Shown here: piece after piece, positions 33,426 through 42,618 of the stretch | Numbering within the stretch: position 1 is the stretch's first letter | Layout of the letters: every line of letters begins with the position of its first letter | Assembly: GCF_001556105.1 (NCBI RefSeq) | Contig: NZ_LSIF01000055.1 | Span: 62,001 to 126,000 of the forward strand | DNA: 64,000 bases | DNA from: Pseudoxanthomonas mexicana | GTDB lineage: Bacteria; Pseudomonadota; Gammaproteobacteria; Xanthomonadales; Xanthomonadaceae | Direction of reading: 5' to 3' | Program-made: the position numbers and the translations under genes | The notes under the pieces: generated by a model | The model's database searches: none | What the model was told of the DNA's origin: nothing | Seen by the model: only the letters and a program-made list of their open reading frames with translations

Positions 33426-35259
33426 GTCCTTTGGCAGGGGCATAAGGCGAGCCGTCGTCCAGGCATGGACGGCGGTTCTGTTTGTGTCCGTTATGCAGGC
33501 CAGTCCTGTCGCCTTCGCTGCTGGACCGGAGCGGGTGAGTGAATTGCTGGAGAAGGCTGAGGAGCTGCGGAGTTCCGATGCTTTGGCTTTCAGGCGATTC
33601 TTGCGAGAGGCAAATGAGTCGCGCACTGAGGCCACCGAGGCTCAGCGTGAGCAGATGGACTATTTGAATGCTTACGCACTCAATACGTCCGGTCGTTTCG
33701 CTGATGCAATCGCGGCCACGAAGAGTCTGCTGGCCACAACGACGGACAAGAACCTGCGGGTACGCGCGAGCGCGCTGCTCGTCAATAGTTATGGTGCTAC
33801 CAGGCAGTTCGCCGAGGGTCTACGTCAGCTTGAGCGAACGCTGGAATGGTTGCCCGAAAGCAACGATCCTCGCATGCATGTGCATGCGATGGTATCGGCC
33901 AGCATTCTCTACAATCTGATCGGCCAGTATCAGCATGGCCTTGATTACGCCCTCAAGCTGCAACAGCAAACCTTAAGTGAGCGCGAGCAGTGTTTTGCGC
34001 GGTACACAGAGGCTGAAGCTAAATTTTTCTTGGGCAAGTCGACTGATAGTGCCGACATTGCTGCAGTGGTGGAGTTCTGTGCGTCGATCCGTGAGGCAAT
34101 CCTATCCAATCTGGGGCGGCAGCTGTTGGCCCGTCAGCTGGCGGATAACGGACAACGTAAGAATGCCATCTCGCTGCTGCAGAACCATCTCGCAGACGCT
34201 GAGGCCACGCGTTACCCGCGTTTGATCGGCGAAACCCATGCATTGCTCGCGCAATACATGCTCGAAGAAGAGAGCTTTGCCGGGGCGGAGCAGCATGCGA
34301 CAGCCGCTGTAGCGTATTCGACCGATATCGCTTACTCGCAGCCTCTGGTGACGGCTTACCATACGCTTTATGAGTTGGCGCAGCGAAAGGGCGATCCGCA
34401 GTCCGCTCTTAACTATTTCAGGAAGTACGCGGAAGCCGACAAGGCCTATCTCAATGAGATCAAGGCGCGAGAGCTGGCTTACCAGATCGTTCGCCAGGAA
34501 ACTTTGCAGAAATCTCAGCAGATCAGTGTCCTGGATCAGGAAAACCAGGTGCTCCAGCTACAGCGCCAAGTAGACAAGGCGGCACAGGACAACAACCGCC
34601 TGATCGTCATCCTACTGGTGCTGCTGGTCGCCTCGATAGGCTATTGGGCGTTCAAGATCAAGCGTGTGCAGCTGTCGCTGAAGAAGATGGCCGAGACCGA
34701 TGCCCTGACCGGCATCTGCAACCGCCACCACTTCACCATCCGCGCCGAGCGCGCGCTGGCCGAGTGCGCCCGCAATGGCGAACAGGCCTCGCTGATCATG
34801 TTCGACCTGGACCACTTCAAGAACATCAACGACCGCTTCGGCCACGGCACCGGCGACTGGGCGCTGAAGGAAGTCGCCGAGGCGAGCCAGGGGTTCTGCC
34901 GTCGCATCGACGTGCTGGGCCGCCTCGGCGGCGAAGAGTTCGCCATCCTGATGTACGGCTGCGACCTGCGCGCCGCCGCCCGTGTCGCTGAAGACTGCCG
35001 CGTGCGCCTGGCCCAGATTGAAACCCGCGACACCGGCCACGTCTTCGCCATCACCGGCAGCTTTGGCGTGACCTCAAGCCAGCACTCCGGTTACAGCCTG
35101 GCGAAGCTGCTTTCGCACGCCGACAAGCAGCTCTACCGCGCCAAGCACAATGGCCGTAACCGTGTGTGCGTTGTCGAGACAGAGCAGGACGCCGCCCGCG
35201 TGGCCAGCAACGTGCTGGAGATGCCGCACCGCGACCGCGCCGAGCACCTCGGCGCCTGA
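33367..35259 (+). CDS. TPR-domain diguanylate cyclase, membrane-anchored
   Basis: A 630-residue protein. A signal sequence (RRAVVQAWTAVLFVSVMQAS) is followed by about 380 residues of helical TPR repeats, a coiled coil (QQISVLDQENQVLQLQRQ), a membrane helix (LIVILLVLLVASIGYWAF) and a C-terminal GGDEF domain with LGRLGGEEFAILM. An RRID sits exactly five residues before GGEEF, the normal position of the inhibitory RxxD site. The 5' end overlaps precursor 3; ATGs at 33367, 33373 and 33385 are all possible behind AAGGAAGGAG. The first two thirds are AT-richer than the GGDEF part, suggesting a chimeric origin. Confidence 0.88.
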   Translation: MEMGSKMAKIFRTRMRRSTESFGRGIRRAVVQAWTAVLFVSVMQASPVAFAAGPERVSELLEKAEELRSSDALAFRRFLREANESRTEATEAQREQMDYLNAYALNTSGRFADAIAATKSLLATTTDKNLRVRASALLVNSYGATRQFAEGLRQLERTLEWLPESNDPRMHVHAMVSASILYNLIGQYQHGLDYALKLQQQTLSEREQCFARYTEAEAKFFLGKSTDSADIAAVVEFCASIREAILSNLGRQLLARQLADNGQRKNAISLLQNHLADAEATRYPRLIGETHALLAQYMLEEESFAGAEQHATAAVAYSTDIAYSQPLVTAYHTLYELAQRKGDPQSALNYFRKYAEADKAYLNEIKARELAYQIVRQETLQKSQQISVLDQENQVLQLQRQVDKAAQDNNRLIVILLVLLVASIGYWAFKIKRVQLSLKKMAETDALTGICNRHHFTIRAERALAECARNGEQASLIMFDLDHFKNINDRFGHGTGDWALKEVAEASQGFCRRIDVLGRLGGEEFAILMYGCDLRAAARVAEDCRVRLAQIETRDTGHVFAITGSFGVTSSQHSGYSLAKLLSHADKQLYRAKHNGRNRVCVVETEQDAARVASNVLEMPHRDRAEHLGA

Positions 35260-35268
35260 GGGGCCGGA

Positions 35269-36357
35269 TCAGGGCGTATCGACGATCGCCCGCAGGTTGT
35301 CGTCGATGGCCAACTGGTTGCGGCCCCGGCTCTTGGCCTGATACAGCGCCCGGTCGGCCGCTTCGAGCCAGGCGCGCAAACCGTCCGCCGATCCCGTTGC
35401 CTTCGCCAACCCAAGGCTGACGGTGGGGCATAGCCCCGGCGCGCTGCCCACTTGCAAGGTCTGCACGCCTTCGCGGATACGCTGCGCCACGATGCCGGCC
35501 GCCTCCACGTCGGTGCCGCGCAGCAGCACCGCGAACTCGTCGCCGCCCAGCCGGCCCGCGGCATCGTGACCACGGATGCTGTGGCGGATCACGTCCGCTG
35601 TCGCGCGCAGTACGTCGTCGCCGGCCGCATGGCCGTGGCGGTCGTTGATCGCCTTGAAGTGGTCGATATCGATCATCAGCAGCGTGGCCGGCTCGCCGGT
35701 CGCCGCGCATTGGTCGAGCAGCAGCGCCGCCTGTTCCTGCCAGTGCCGCCGACTGTCCAGCGCGGTCAGCGTGTCGCGCCGGCTCAGTTCGTCCAGCTGC
35801 CGGTTCTGCCGCTTCACCTTGCGCACCAGGTGGTAGCTGGCCTGGCTGACGGCGATCGAATGGATCAGCAGCATCGGCAGGCAGGCGACCATCACCGGCA
35901 TGCTGGTCGCCGGCTGCATCTCGAATCCCGTGGCGACGCCGATGGCCAGCGCGCTCGCGGCCATCAGTGGCAGCGACCAGTACCAGAGACGATCGATGCC
36001 GGTGCTGATCTTGTCGACCGTGGCCAGCGTCACCAGCAGCACGCTGGGCAGCAGGTTGAAGGCCATCAAGGGAACCCACATGCCGGCCAGGATCGAGTCG
36101 ACCAGCAAGTTGCGGATCTCGCCGCGGAATGGCACGGGGTGTCGCAGCGCGAGCCACAGGGCGAGCTGCGGCCACAAGACCGTGGTGAAGAACAGGAACG
36201 CCCAATGACCGATCCCCGCCTGGTTCTCCAGCAGGACCATGCCGATCGGCAGCGATGCCAAACCCATGCCGAGCATGCGCAGATGATGAATCCTGCGCGG
36301 CAGTCGTTGGGTGTGGCGCGCCGGGTCGGCGGCCGAGGGCGGTTCAGTGGACGGCAT
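35269..36357 (-). CDS. MASE2-GGDEF diguanylate cyclase
   Basis: A 362-residue protein. The N-terminus carries a MASE2-like membrane domain with RRIHHLRMLGMGLASLPIGM and about five helices, as in E. coli DgcC (AdrA) and DgcT. The GGDEF domain has GRLGGDEFAVLL, and RGHD lies five residues upstream at the inhibitory-site position. It should make c-di-GMP under control of an unidentified membrane signal. It is convergent with the TPR-cyclase gene, their ends about 10 nt apart. Confidence 0.9.
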   Translation of the reverse strand: MPSTEPPSAADPARHTQRLPRRIHHLRMLGMGLASLPIGMVLLENQAGIGHWAFLFFTTVLWPQLALWLALRHPVPFRGEIRNLLVDSILAGMWVPLMAFNLLPSVLLVTLATVDKISTGIDRLWYWSLPLMAASALAIGVATGFEMQPATSMPVMVACLPMLLIHSIAVSQASYHLVRKVKRQNRQLDELSRRDTLTALDSRRHWQEQAALLLDQCAATGEPATLLMIDIDHFKAINDRHGHAAGDDVLRATADVIRHSIRGHDAAGRLGGDEFAVLLRGTDVEAAGIVAQRIREGVQTLQVGSAPGLCPTVSLGLAKATGSADGLRAWLEAADRALYQAKSRGRNQLAIDDNLRAIVDTP

Positions 36358-36533
36358 TGGCGCGTGGAGTCCCCTTGCTCATGGCGGCCATCCCCGGGTG
36401 CCGGGGGAAGGCGGAGTGTAGGTCAAAGCGTGACGGCGGGCACGCTGCAGAGCCATGTCCGCCAGAGCGGCCGCGGGCACGGATTCTTGAGTCGCTGGAC
36501 GATAATCCGTGGTCCCTCACGCCCGTTCCCTGG

Positions 36534-37146
36534 ATGTCCAAGCCCTGGCTTTCCACTGATCGCACCTTCCGGCAGGTTCCGGCCCGCCTGGCCGCGGTGA
36601 CGGCGATGACCGGTGCTGCGGTGTTCCTTGCCGTGGCGGGATCGCTGCAACTGGTGCGCGGCGACCTGGACTGGCAACGGGCCACGCTGAGCCAGTACCT
36701 GCTCGGACCGTGGGGGCTGCTGCTGCGCATCACCTACTGCATGCTGGCTGCGGCCATCGTGGTGCTCGCGCTCGGGTTGCATGCGCAGTTGTCCGAGAAG
36801 GCACGCAGTGCGGCGCCACTGCTGCTGTTCTGCATCGGCGGCGTCGCGCTGGCGGGTGTCGCCCCATCACGCGTGTGCGATCACGGCCTTCCTGTGTGTC
36901 ACCACCGGCATGCTCCTGCAGTCCTGGCGATTCCGTCTGGACGATGCGTGGCGACGTTACTTTCCCCTGGCTGCCACATGGTCCATCGCGTGCTATGCCC
37001 TGTTGTGGCTGCACGCCTTGTGGCCGCCTGCGGGACAGGGCTGGGTGCAGAAGCTGCTGATTGCGTTGATCGTGATCGCCATGGGGCTGGCAGGGGCATG
37101 GCTCTGGCGTGCGTCTTCCCGTGCGGTGGCCGCGCAGCAGCGCTAA
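36534..37146 (+). pseudogene. DUF998 membrane protein with internal deletion and frameshift
   Basis: From ATG 36534 the protein reads MSKPWLSTDRTFRQVPARLA with membrane helices up to LFCIGGVALAGVAPS. It then leaves the family frame at about 36858-36866. The remainder (HACAITAFLCVTTGMLLQSW to AWLWRASSRAVAAQQR) continues in the +1 frame to a TAA at 37146. Relatives, as remembered, have some 15-20 extra residues at the junction, so bases are missing as well as shifted. The other segments look healthy. This is a decayed gene or a consensus error. Confidence 0.7.
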
Positions 37147-37175
37147 GCTTCGGGCATCACAACGGAGGAAATCCC

Positions 37176-37520
37176 ATGATCCAGCGGTTCGATGTAGGCG
37201 CGCGGCTGTCCGAGATGGCTATCCACAACGGCGTGGTGTACCTGGCCGGGCAGATCGCCGAAGACGCGACGCAGGGCATCGCCGGGCAGACCCAGCAGGT
37301 GCTGGGCGAGATCGATGCGTTGCTGGCGCGTGCAGGCACCGACAAGTCGAAGATCCTGCGTGCCGAGATCTACATCAAGGACCTGCAGGATTTCGAGGCG
37401 ATGAACCGCGTGTGGGATGCCTGGGTGCCGGAAGGCAATGCGCCGCCGCGCGCGACCGTGCAGGCGAACCTCGCGCGGCCGGCGTGGCTGATCGAGATCG
37501 TGGTGACCGCCGCGGTCTGA
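37176..37520 (+). CDS. RidA-family protein
   Basis: A 114-residue protein with the RidA/YjgF pattern: GVVYLAGQIAEDATQGIAGQ, a late catalytic Arg in PRATVQANLARP, and LIEIVVTAAV at the end. RidA proteins hydrolyse reactive enamines/imines made by PLP enzymes; this is a shorter subgroup (YoaB-like). GGAGGA lies 7 nt before the ATG. The next small gene starts 3 nt after its stop. Confidence 0.88.
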   Translation: MIQRFDVGARLSEMAIHNGVVYLAGQIAEDATQGIAGQTQQVLGEIDALLARAGTDKSKILRAEIYIKDLQDFEAMNRVWDAWVPEGNAPPRATVQANLARPAWLIEIVVTAAV

Positions 37521-37523
37521 TCG

Positions 37524-37736
37524 ATGGCCGCGCGCAAGTCCGGTCCCTGGCAGCGCCCTGCACCGAAGCGGCGGGGTGGCGGTCTGAAGCTGACGCCGGC
37601 ACAGGTGGAAGAAGCACGTGCCCGTGCCGCGGCGGCGGGCCGGCGCTATCCCAACCTGGTCGACAACATGCACGTGGCGGCGAAGGCGCGACGCGAGGCT
37701 GTCGAAAAAAAACCGGCGAGCGACGAAGCAGAATGA
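37524..37736 (+). CDS. small basic hypothetical protein
   Basis: A 70-residue protein, MAARKSGPWQRPAPKRRGGG and onward, with a basic N-terminus and the helix LTPAQVEEARARAAAAGRRY followed by NLVDNMHVAAKARRE. I do not recognise a family. The 3-nt gap after RidA and normal host codon use support it as a real gene in the same operon. Confidence 0.6.
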   Translation: MAARKSGPWQRPAPKRRGGGLKLTPAQVEEARARAAAAGRRYPNLVDNMHVAAKARREAVEKKPASDEAE

Positions 37737-37911
37737 CGGTGCGTGCCGCGTGAGGCCAAGCATGCACATCCCGCCGTAAATGTCTGTAATAAAACTGCTT
37801 TGAAACGCTAACCGGACTTCAACAACGCGTCGCGTATCGTGCACGCACGTTCCGCAGCCGCTGCGGCATGCACTTCCCGGGGTGCGCGCCGCAGCCCCTG
37901 CGGACGACCAT

Positions 37912-39180
37912 TCAGGCCCTGCGATTCGCCAGCCAGTCGATCACGCCCAGCGCGGCGCGTCGGCCACTGGCGAAGCAGGCCGTCAGCAAGTAGCCACCGG
38001 TAGGCGCTTCCCAGTCGAGCATCTCGCCCGCGGCGAAAGTGCCTGGCAGGGTACGCAGCATCAGGCGCTGGTCCAATGCCTCGATCGGCACGCCACCGGC
38101 GCTGCTGATCGCTTCGCCGATGGGACGTGGACGCTGCAACCGGAAAGGAAAGCGTTTCAGCGTGCGTGCGATGCGTAGGGTGTCCGCGAGCGCCGTCTTG
38201 TCCAGCACTTCGTGGAGCAGTGCGACACGGACACCACTGACACCTGCTTCGCGCCGCAGGTGTTCGCCGAGGCTGCGCGAGCCGCGCGGCTTGCCGAGAC
38301 GACGCACGAGCTCGTCTTCGTCGCGCCCGGGCAGCAGGTCCAGCACCAGCGTGGCATGGCCGTCGCGTGCGATGGCGTCGCGCAGCATCGGTGAGAGTGC
38401 GTAGACCAGGCTGCCTTCGATACCGGTGGTGGTGACGACGCACTCGCCCTGACGCTGATGCGGCATGCCGTGTTCATCGATCCAATGCGCGACGACCGGC
38501 TTGAGCGGTTCACCGGCGAAGCGCGTCGCCAGATGCTCGCTCCAGCCGATGTCGAAACCGCAGTTCGACGGTTGCAGCGGTGCGATGGCGATGCCTTTTG
38601 CCTCCAGCGATTCGACCCAGCGACCATCGGACCCCAGTTCCGGCCAGCTCCCGCCGCCCATCGCCAGCACGGTCGCGTCGTGTCGCGCGACGACATCGCC
38701 ATCCGGCGCCTCGAACCGCAGCGCCCCTTCGTCCGTCCAGCCGCGCCATCGGTGCTGGACATGGAAGCGGACGCCCTGTTCGCGCAGCCGCTTCACCCAG
38801 CCGCGCAGCAGCGGCGCCGCTTTCAGGTCGGTGGGAAACACGCGCCCCGACGTGCCGACGAAAGTCTCCACACCGAGGCCGCGCGCCCACGCGCGCAGGG
38901 CATCGGCGTCGAAGTCGCGCAGCCACGCGGCGACCTCGTCCCGACGTTCGCGGTAGCGGGTGACGAAGACATCGAACGGATCGGAGTGGGTCAGGTTCAT
39001 GCCGCCCTTGCCGGCGATCAGGAACTTGCGGCCCACCGAGCCCTTGGCGTCGTACAGGTCCACCTGCAGGCCCGCGGCGCGCAGGGTTTCGGCCGCCATC
39101 AGGCCGGCGGGACCGCCGCCGATGACGGCGATGGTGCGTGCAGGAGCAGGGGATTCGGAGTGTTGCACAGGCATCGGCAT
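37912..39180 (-). CDS. NAD(P)/FAD-dependent flavoprotein, TIGR03862 (HI0933-like)
   Basis: A 422-residue protein. The N-terminal FAD-binding motif is TIAVIGGGPAGLMAAETLRA, followed by GRKFLIAGKGGMNLTHSD, characteristic of the HI0933/BaiN superfamily, and VLAMGGGSWPELGSDGRW. The C-terminal FAD motif is FAAGEMLDWEAPTGGYLLTA. It fits the TIGR03862 branch. The enzyme's substrate is unknown. A second, more classical member of the superfamily lies at 47871. Confidence 0.88.
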   Translation of the reverse strand: MPMPVQHSESPAPARTIAVIGGGPAGLMAAETLRAAGLQVDLYDAKGSVGRKFLIAGKGGMNLTHSDPFDVFVTRYRERRDEVAAWLRDFDADALRAWARGLGVETFVGTSGRVFPTDLKAAPLLRGWVKRLREQGVRFHVQHRWRGWTDEGALRFEAPDGDVVARHDATVLAMGGGSWPELGSDGRWVESLEAKGIAIAPLQPSNCGFDIGWSEHLATRFAGEPLKPVVAHWIDEHGMPHQRQGECVVTTTGIEGSLVYALSPMLRDAIARDGHATLVLDLLPGRDEDELVRRLGKPRGSRSLGEHLRREAGVSGVRVALLHEVLDKTALADTLRIARTLKRFPFRLQRPRPIGEAISSAGGVPIEALDQRLMLRTLPGTFAAGEMLDWEAPTGGYLLTACFASGRRAALGVIDWLANRRA

Positions 39181-39271
39181 AGTATGCCGCGCCCGTCCGC
39201 TGCTTCCGGCATGCGCGGTGTGCGCCTGCCATGCGGTATGGTCGCGCAGCACTCACGACATGGGACACACG

Positions 39272-40870
39272 ATGCGTTCGAACCTGCCGGCGACCATGGG
39301 TCGCGCGCTCTGGCTGCTCTGCCTGTTCGCCTCCACGGCTGCCGCGAAGGACGCTGCTGCGCCGCCCGCGCTGCAGGACATCGACGCGTATGTCGAATCG
39401 GTCCGTGAAGCCTTCGACGTGCCCGGCATCGCGGTGGCGGTGGTCAAGGACGGCGAGGTGGTGCTGGCCAGGGGCTGGGGCGAACGCGAGATGGGCAAGG
39501 CGGCGCGGGTCGACGCGCACACCATGTTCGCCATCGCCTCCAACACCAAGGCCTTCACCGCCGCGTCGCTGTCGATGCTGGCCGACGAGGGCAAGCTGGC
39601 GCTGGAGGATCGCGTGATCGACCACTTGCCGTGGTTCCGCATGGCCGATCCCTACGTCACCCGCGAGATGCGCATCCGTGACCTGCTGGTCCACCGCAGC
39701 GGCCTGGGCCTGGGCGCGGGCGACCTGCTGTTCTGGCCCACGACCACCTACAGCAACCGCGAAGTCGCCGAGCGCCTGCGCGATGTCCCGCTGACGGGTG
39801 GCTTCCGCGAGCGCTACGCCTACGACAACATCCTGTACGGCGTCGCGCAGCTGGTCGTCGAGCAGGCCAGCGGGCAGTCGTACGACCAGTTCCTGCGCAC
39901 GCGCTTCTTCCAGCCGCTGGGCATGCGCGAGACGCGCTACAACAGCGATACGCTGAAAGCAGGGGACAACGTCGCCACCGGCCATGCCAAGGCGGATTTC
40001 ACCACGCTGCAGCCAGCACCACGGATGACGTGGCGCAATGTCGCCGGTGCGGGCGGGATCTATTCCAGCGTGTCGGACATGGCGAAGTGGATGAACGCGC
40101 AACTCGCCGGCGGAACCTATCGCGACGCGAACGGCCGCGAGCAGGCGTTGTTCACGCCGGCGCGGCAGAAGGCGATGTGGTCGCTGGTCACGCCGATCCC
40201 GATTGCCGAGCCGAAGATCGACGCGTTGAAGGCGGCGAAGCCGAATTTCCTCGGCTATGGCGAGGGCTGGATGGTCTCCGACTTCCAGGGGAGCAAACTG
40301 GTGTGGCATACCGGCGGCTGGCCGGGCATGGTGTCGCGGGTGACGCTGGTGCCGGAACAGAAGCTGGGCATCGTGGTGTTGACCAACCAGGAAGTCGGCG
40401 CGGCGTTCAACGCCGTGACGATGAAGGTACTGGATGCCTATCTTGCGAACAGCGGCACCGACTGGCTGGCCGCCTACCGGGCGCAGGTGGCGCAGTCCAA
40501 GGACAACGCCGACGGACACTGGAAGAAGCTGCTGGCCGCGCGCGATGCAGACGCGAAGCCCTCGCGGCCGCTGGCGAAGTACGCCGGCACGCTGCGCGAC
40601 CCATGGTACGGCGACGTGATGGTGACGCAGGAAGGCAACGGTCTGGTCCTGCGTTTCAGCCGCACGCCGGAACTGGTCGGCGACCTGCAACCGTGGCAGC
40701 ACGATACCTTCGTGGTCCGCTGGCGCGAGCGCTGGCTCAACGCGGATGCGTTCCTGACCTATTCGCTGAAGCCGGATGGCGGCATCCGCGAGGCGCGGAT
40801 GGAGGCGATCTCGCCGCTGACCGACTTCAGCTTCGACTTCCACGATCTGCGGCTGGCGCCGGTGGAGTAG
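39272..40870 (+). CDS. secreted serine hydrolase, class C beta-lactamase-like
   Basis: A 532-residue protein with a signal peptide (MGRALWLLCLFASTAAA). Beta-lactamase/PBP motifs: the SxxK in FAIASNTKAF (about residue 90), YAYDNILYG (YxN) and VWHTGGWPG (the HTG box). The C-terminal 110 residues (from KYAGTLRDPWYGDVMV) are a DUF3471-type beta-rich domain common in bacterial esterases of this family. It is more likely an esterase or D-amino-peptidase than an antibiotic-degrading enzyme. The start at 39272 has GGGA 8 nt upstream; ATG 39260 is the alternative. Confidence 0.86.
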   Translation: MRSNLPATMGRALWLLCLFASTAAAKDAAAPPALQDIDAYVESVREAFDVPGIAVAVVKDGEVVLARGWGEREMGKAARVDAHTMFAIASNTKAFTAASLSMLADEGKLALEDRVIDHLPWFRMADPYVTREMRIRDLLVHRSGLGLGAGDLLFWPTTTYSNREVAERLRDVPLTGGFRERYAYDNILYGVAQLVVEQASGQSYDQFLRTRFFQPLGMRETRYNSDTLKAGDNVATGHAKADFTTLQPAPRMTWRNVAGAGGIYSSVSDMAKWMNAQLAGGTYRDANGREQALFTPARQKAMWSLVTPIPIAEPKIDALKAAKPNFLGYGEGWMVSDFQGSKLVWHTGGWPGMVSRVTLVPEQKLGIVVLTNQEVGAAFNAVTMKVLDAYLANSGTDWLAAYRAQVAQSKDNADGHWKKLLAARDADAKPSRPLAKYAGTLRDPWYGDVMVTQEGNGLVLRFSRTPELVGDLQPWQHDTFVVRWRERWLNADAFLTYSLKPDGGIREARMEAISPLTDFSFDFHDLRLAPVE

Positions 40871-40891
40871 AGCGGTGTCGTGATAGCTGAC

Positions 40892-41007
40892 GTGGGAGCG
40901 ACGTCAGTCGCGATGGAAGCAGCGCGGTGTATTGGTCGTCCGGCGTGCCTCCTGGCCCGCCGGAAGCTCGCGACTGACGTCGCTCCCACAACGGCGGTCG
41001 CTCCTAC
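40892..41007. repeat. REPIN-like element, GTGGGAGCGACG family
   Basis: GTGGGAGCGACGTCAGTCGC (from 40892) and its inverted partner TCGCGACTGACGTCGCTCCC (from 40968) bracket about 55 nt. A partial third copy, TCGCTCCTAC, ends at 41007. It lies between the convergent hydrolase and FKBP genes. The same pair occurs at 44200-44293. Confidence 0.82.
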
Positions 41008-41020
41008 AGACAGCACAACC

Positions 41021-41398
41021 TCACTCGTGCGGCTTGACGTCGATCAGTTCGACGTCGAATACCAGCGAGGCGTTCGGCGGGATGACGCCGCCGGCGCCGC
41101 TGCTGCCGTAGCCGAGGTCGGCGGGGCCGGCACCGAGCAGGAAGGTGAACGGCGTGCCGCGGTCGACCGAGCTGTCGAACTTCATGCCGCGCTGCTGCGG
41201 GGCGTTCTCGTCGTACAGCCAGCCGGTGTAGTGCACGCTGACATCGCTGCCGCTGGTGGCCACGGTACCGGTGCCCGCAAGCGTGTCGATGCGCTCCAGT
41301 TCGGCGACGCTGCCGCCCGGGGGCGGGCCGGCGGGTGCGCAGGCGGCGAGCAGGGTCAACGAAACAGCGAGCAGCAGGGTACGCATCGAGGACGTCAT
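41021..41398 (-). CDS. FKBP-type peptidyl-prolyl isomerase lipoprotein with an internal deletion
   Basis: A 125-residue lipoprotein (signal with [12 protein letters not shown] lipobox). The FKBP domain begins [14 protein letters not shown] and [12 protein letters not shown], then jumps straight to [20 protein letters not shown] and ends [10 protein letters not shown]. In all FKBPs I know, some 22 residues including the GWxEGVxGM segment with the active-site Trp sit between GAG and IPxxLGYG. They are missing here without a frame change. The protein would lack much of the catalytic pocket. This could be a true deletion or a consensus error. The start may also be the Met at 41386. Confidence 0.75.
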   Translation of the reverse strand: MTSSMRTLLLAVSLTLLAACAPAGPPPGGSVAELERIDTLAGTGTVATSGSDVSVHYTGWLYDENAPQQRGMKFDSSVDRGTPFTFLLGAGPADLGYGSSGAGGVIPPNASLVFDVELIDVKPHE

Positions 41399-41471
41399 CC
41401 GGTAGACGAAAGGCGGGCAGGGTAACCCATCCGGCGCGAGTACCCTGCAGTACGCCGGGTACACTGCGCGC

Positions 41472-41834
41472 ATGGCGAAACTTTTCCTGAACCTGCGCAA
41501 CGTGCCCGGTGACGAAGCCGACGAGGTGCGCGACCTGCTGCGCACGAATGCGATCGACTTCTATGAAACCCAGCCCAGTCCGTGGGGAATCTCCGCAGGC
41601 GGGCTGTGGATCGAGGACGCAGACCAACTGGCGCGCGCGAAGACCCTGATGGCCGACTATCAGGCCACGCGCCGCAACCAGGCCCGTGCGCGTCAGGCCG
41701 CGGACGAGCGGGAAGGGCGCGCTGAGACGTTCATGGGGCTGCTGCAGGCGCGGCCGGGCTACGTCATCGGCATGCTGGCGGCGATGGTCGCGATCATCGT
41801 GCTGACGCTGGCATTGCCCTGGCTGCTGCTCTGA
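41472..41834 (+). CDS. DUF6164-family small membrane protein
   Basis: A 120-residue protein with [39 protein letters not shown], a basic helix, and one C-terminal membrane helix ([20 protein letters not shown]). This matches the DUF6164 family of Xanthomonad and related bacteria. The family's N-terminal DUF2007-like fold suggests a regulatory role, but nothing is established. Confidence 0.78.
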   Translation: MAKLFLNLRNVPGDEADEVRDLLRTNAIDFYETQPSPWGISAGGLWIEDADQLARAKTLMADYQATRRNQARARQAADEREGRAETFMGLLQARPGYVIGMLAAMVAIIVLTLALPWLLL

Positions 41835-41868
41835 GGCGGATCTGGCCGGGGCACGGTAAAATCGCGTT

Positions 41869-42618
41869 ATGGTCACCAACATCGCCGCCTACCACTTCGC
41901 GTCCATCGACGCGCCTGCCGAGTTCGCGGCGACCTTGCATGCTCGCGCCGAGGCGCTCTCGCTGCGCGGTTCCGTGCTGGTGGCGGGGGAGGGGCTGAAC
42001 CTGTTCCTGGCCGGCGAAGCCGATGCCATCGAATCCTTCCTCGCACCGCTGCGCGCCGACCCGCGCTTCGCCGGGCTGCGGGTGAAATACAGCACCAGCC
42101 GGCAGATTCCGTTCGCACGGCTCAAGGTCAAGGTGAAGCCGGAGATCATCAGCTTCCGCCGTCCGGGCTCCACGCCCGAGGACGCACGGGCGCCCGTCGT
42201 CGAACCGCGCACGCTGGCCCGCTGGCTGGAGCAGGGTCACGACGACGCAGGTCGCCGCGTGGTGATGCTGGACACGCGCAATGCGCAGGAGATCCAGTAC
42301 GGCACCTTCGCCGGTGCGCTGACGCTGCCGATCGACAAGTTCACCGATCTGCCGGCCGCGCTGGCACCGCATCGCGATGCCTTGAAGGATGCCACCATCG
42401 TCAGCTTCTGCACCGGCGGTATCCGCTGCGAAAAGGCTGCGCTGTGGATGCAGGCCGACGGCATGGACAACGTGCTGCAGCTGGACGACGGCATCCTGGG
42501 GTACTTCGAGCAGGTGGGCGGGTTCGGCTACGACGGTGCCTGCTTCGTGTTCGACGAGCGCGTGGCGCTGCGCCCGGACCTGAGCCCGCTGGTGGACGAG
42601 GCTGCGGACGCCGCATGA
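41869..42618 (+). CDS. trhO: tRNA uridine(34) hydroxylase TrhO (rhodanese-like, YceA)
   Basis: A 249-residue protein. The N-terminal domain opens [16 protein letters not shown] and has [14 protein letters not shown]. The rhodanese domain carries [17 protein letters not shown] and the active Cys in [17 protein letters not shown]. TrhO, formerly YceA, makes 5-hydroxyuridine at position 34 of tRNAs. Its stop overlaps the selO start by 4 nt, so the two genes are coupled. Confidence 0.92.
   Translation: MVTNIAAYHFASIDAPAEFAATLHARAEALSLRGSVLVAGEGLNLFLAGEADAIESFLAPLRADPRFAGLRVKYSTSRQIPFARLKVKVKPEIISFRRPGSTPEDARAPVVEPRTLARWLEQGHDDAGRRVVMLDTRNAQEIQYGTFAGALTLPIDKFTDLPAALAPHRDALKDATIVSFCTGGIRCEKAALWMQADGMDNVLQLDDGILGYFEQVGGFGYDGACFVFDERVALRPDLSPLVDEAADAA

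Noticed and set aside
40892..41007. CRISPR repeat
   Set aside because: Only two inverted 22-nt arms plus a fragment, no regular direct repeats or spacers and no cas gene.
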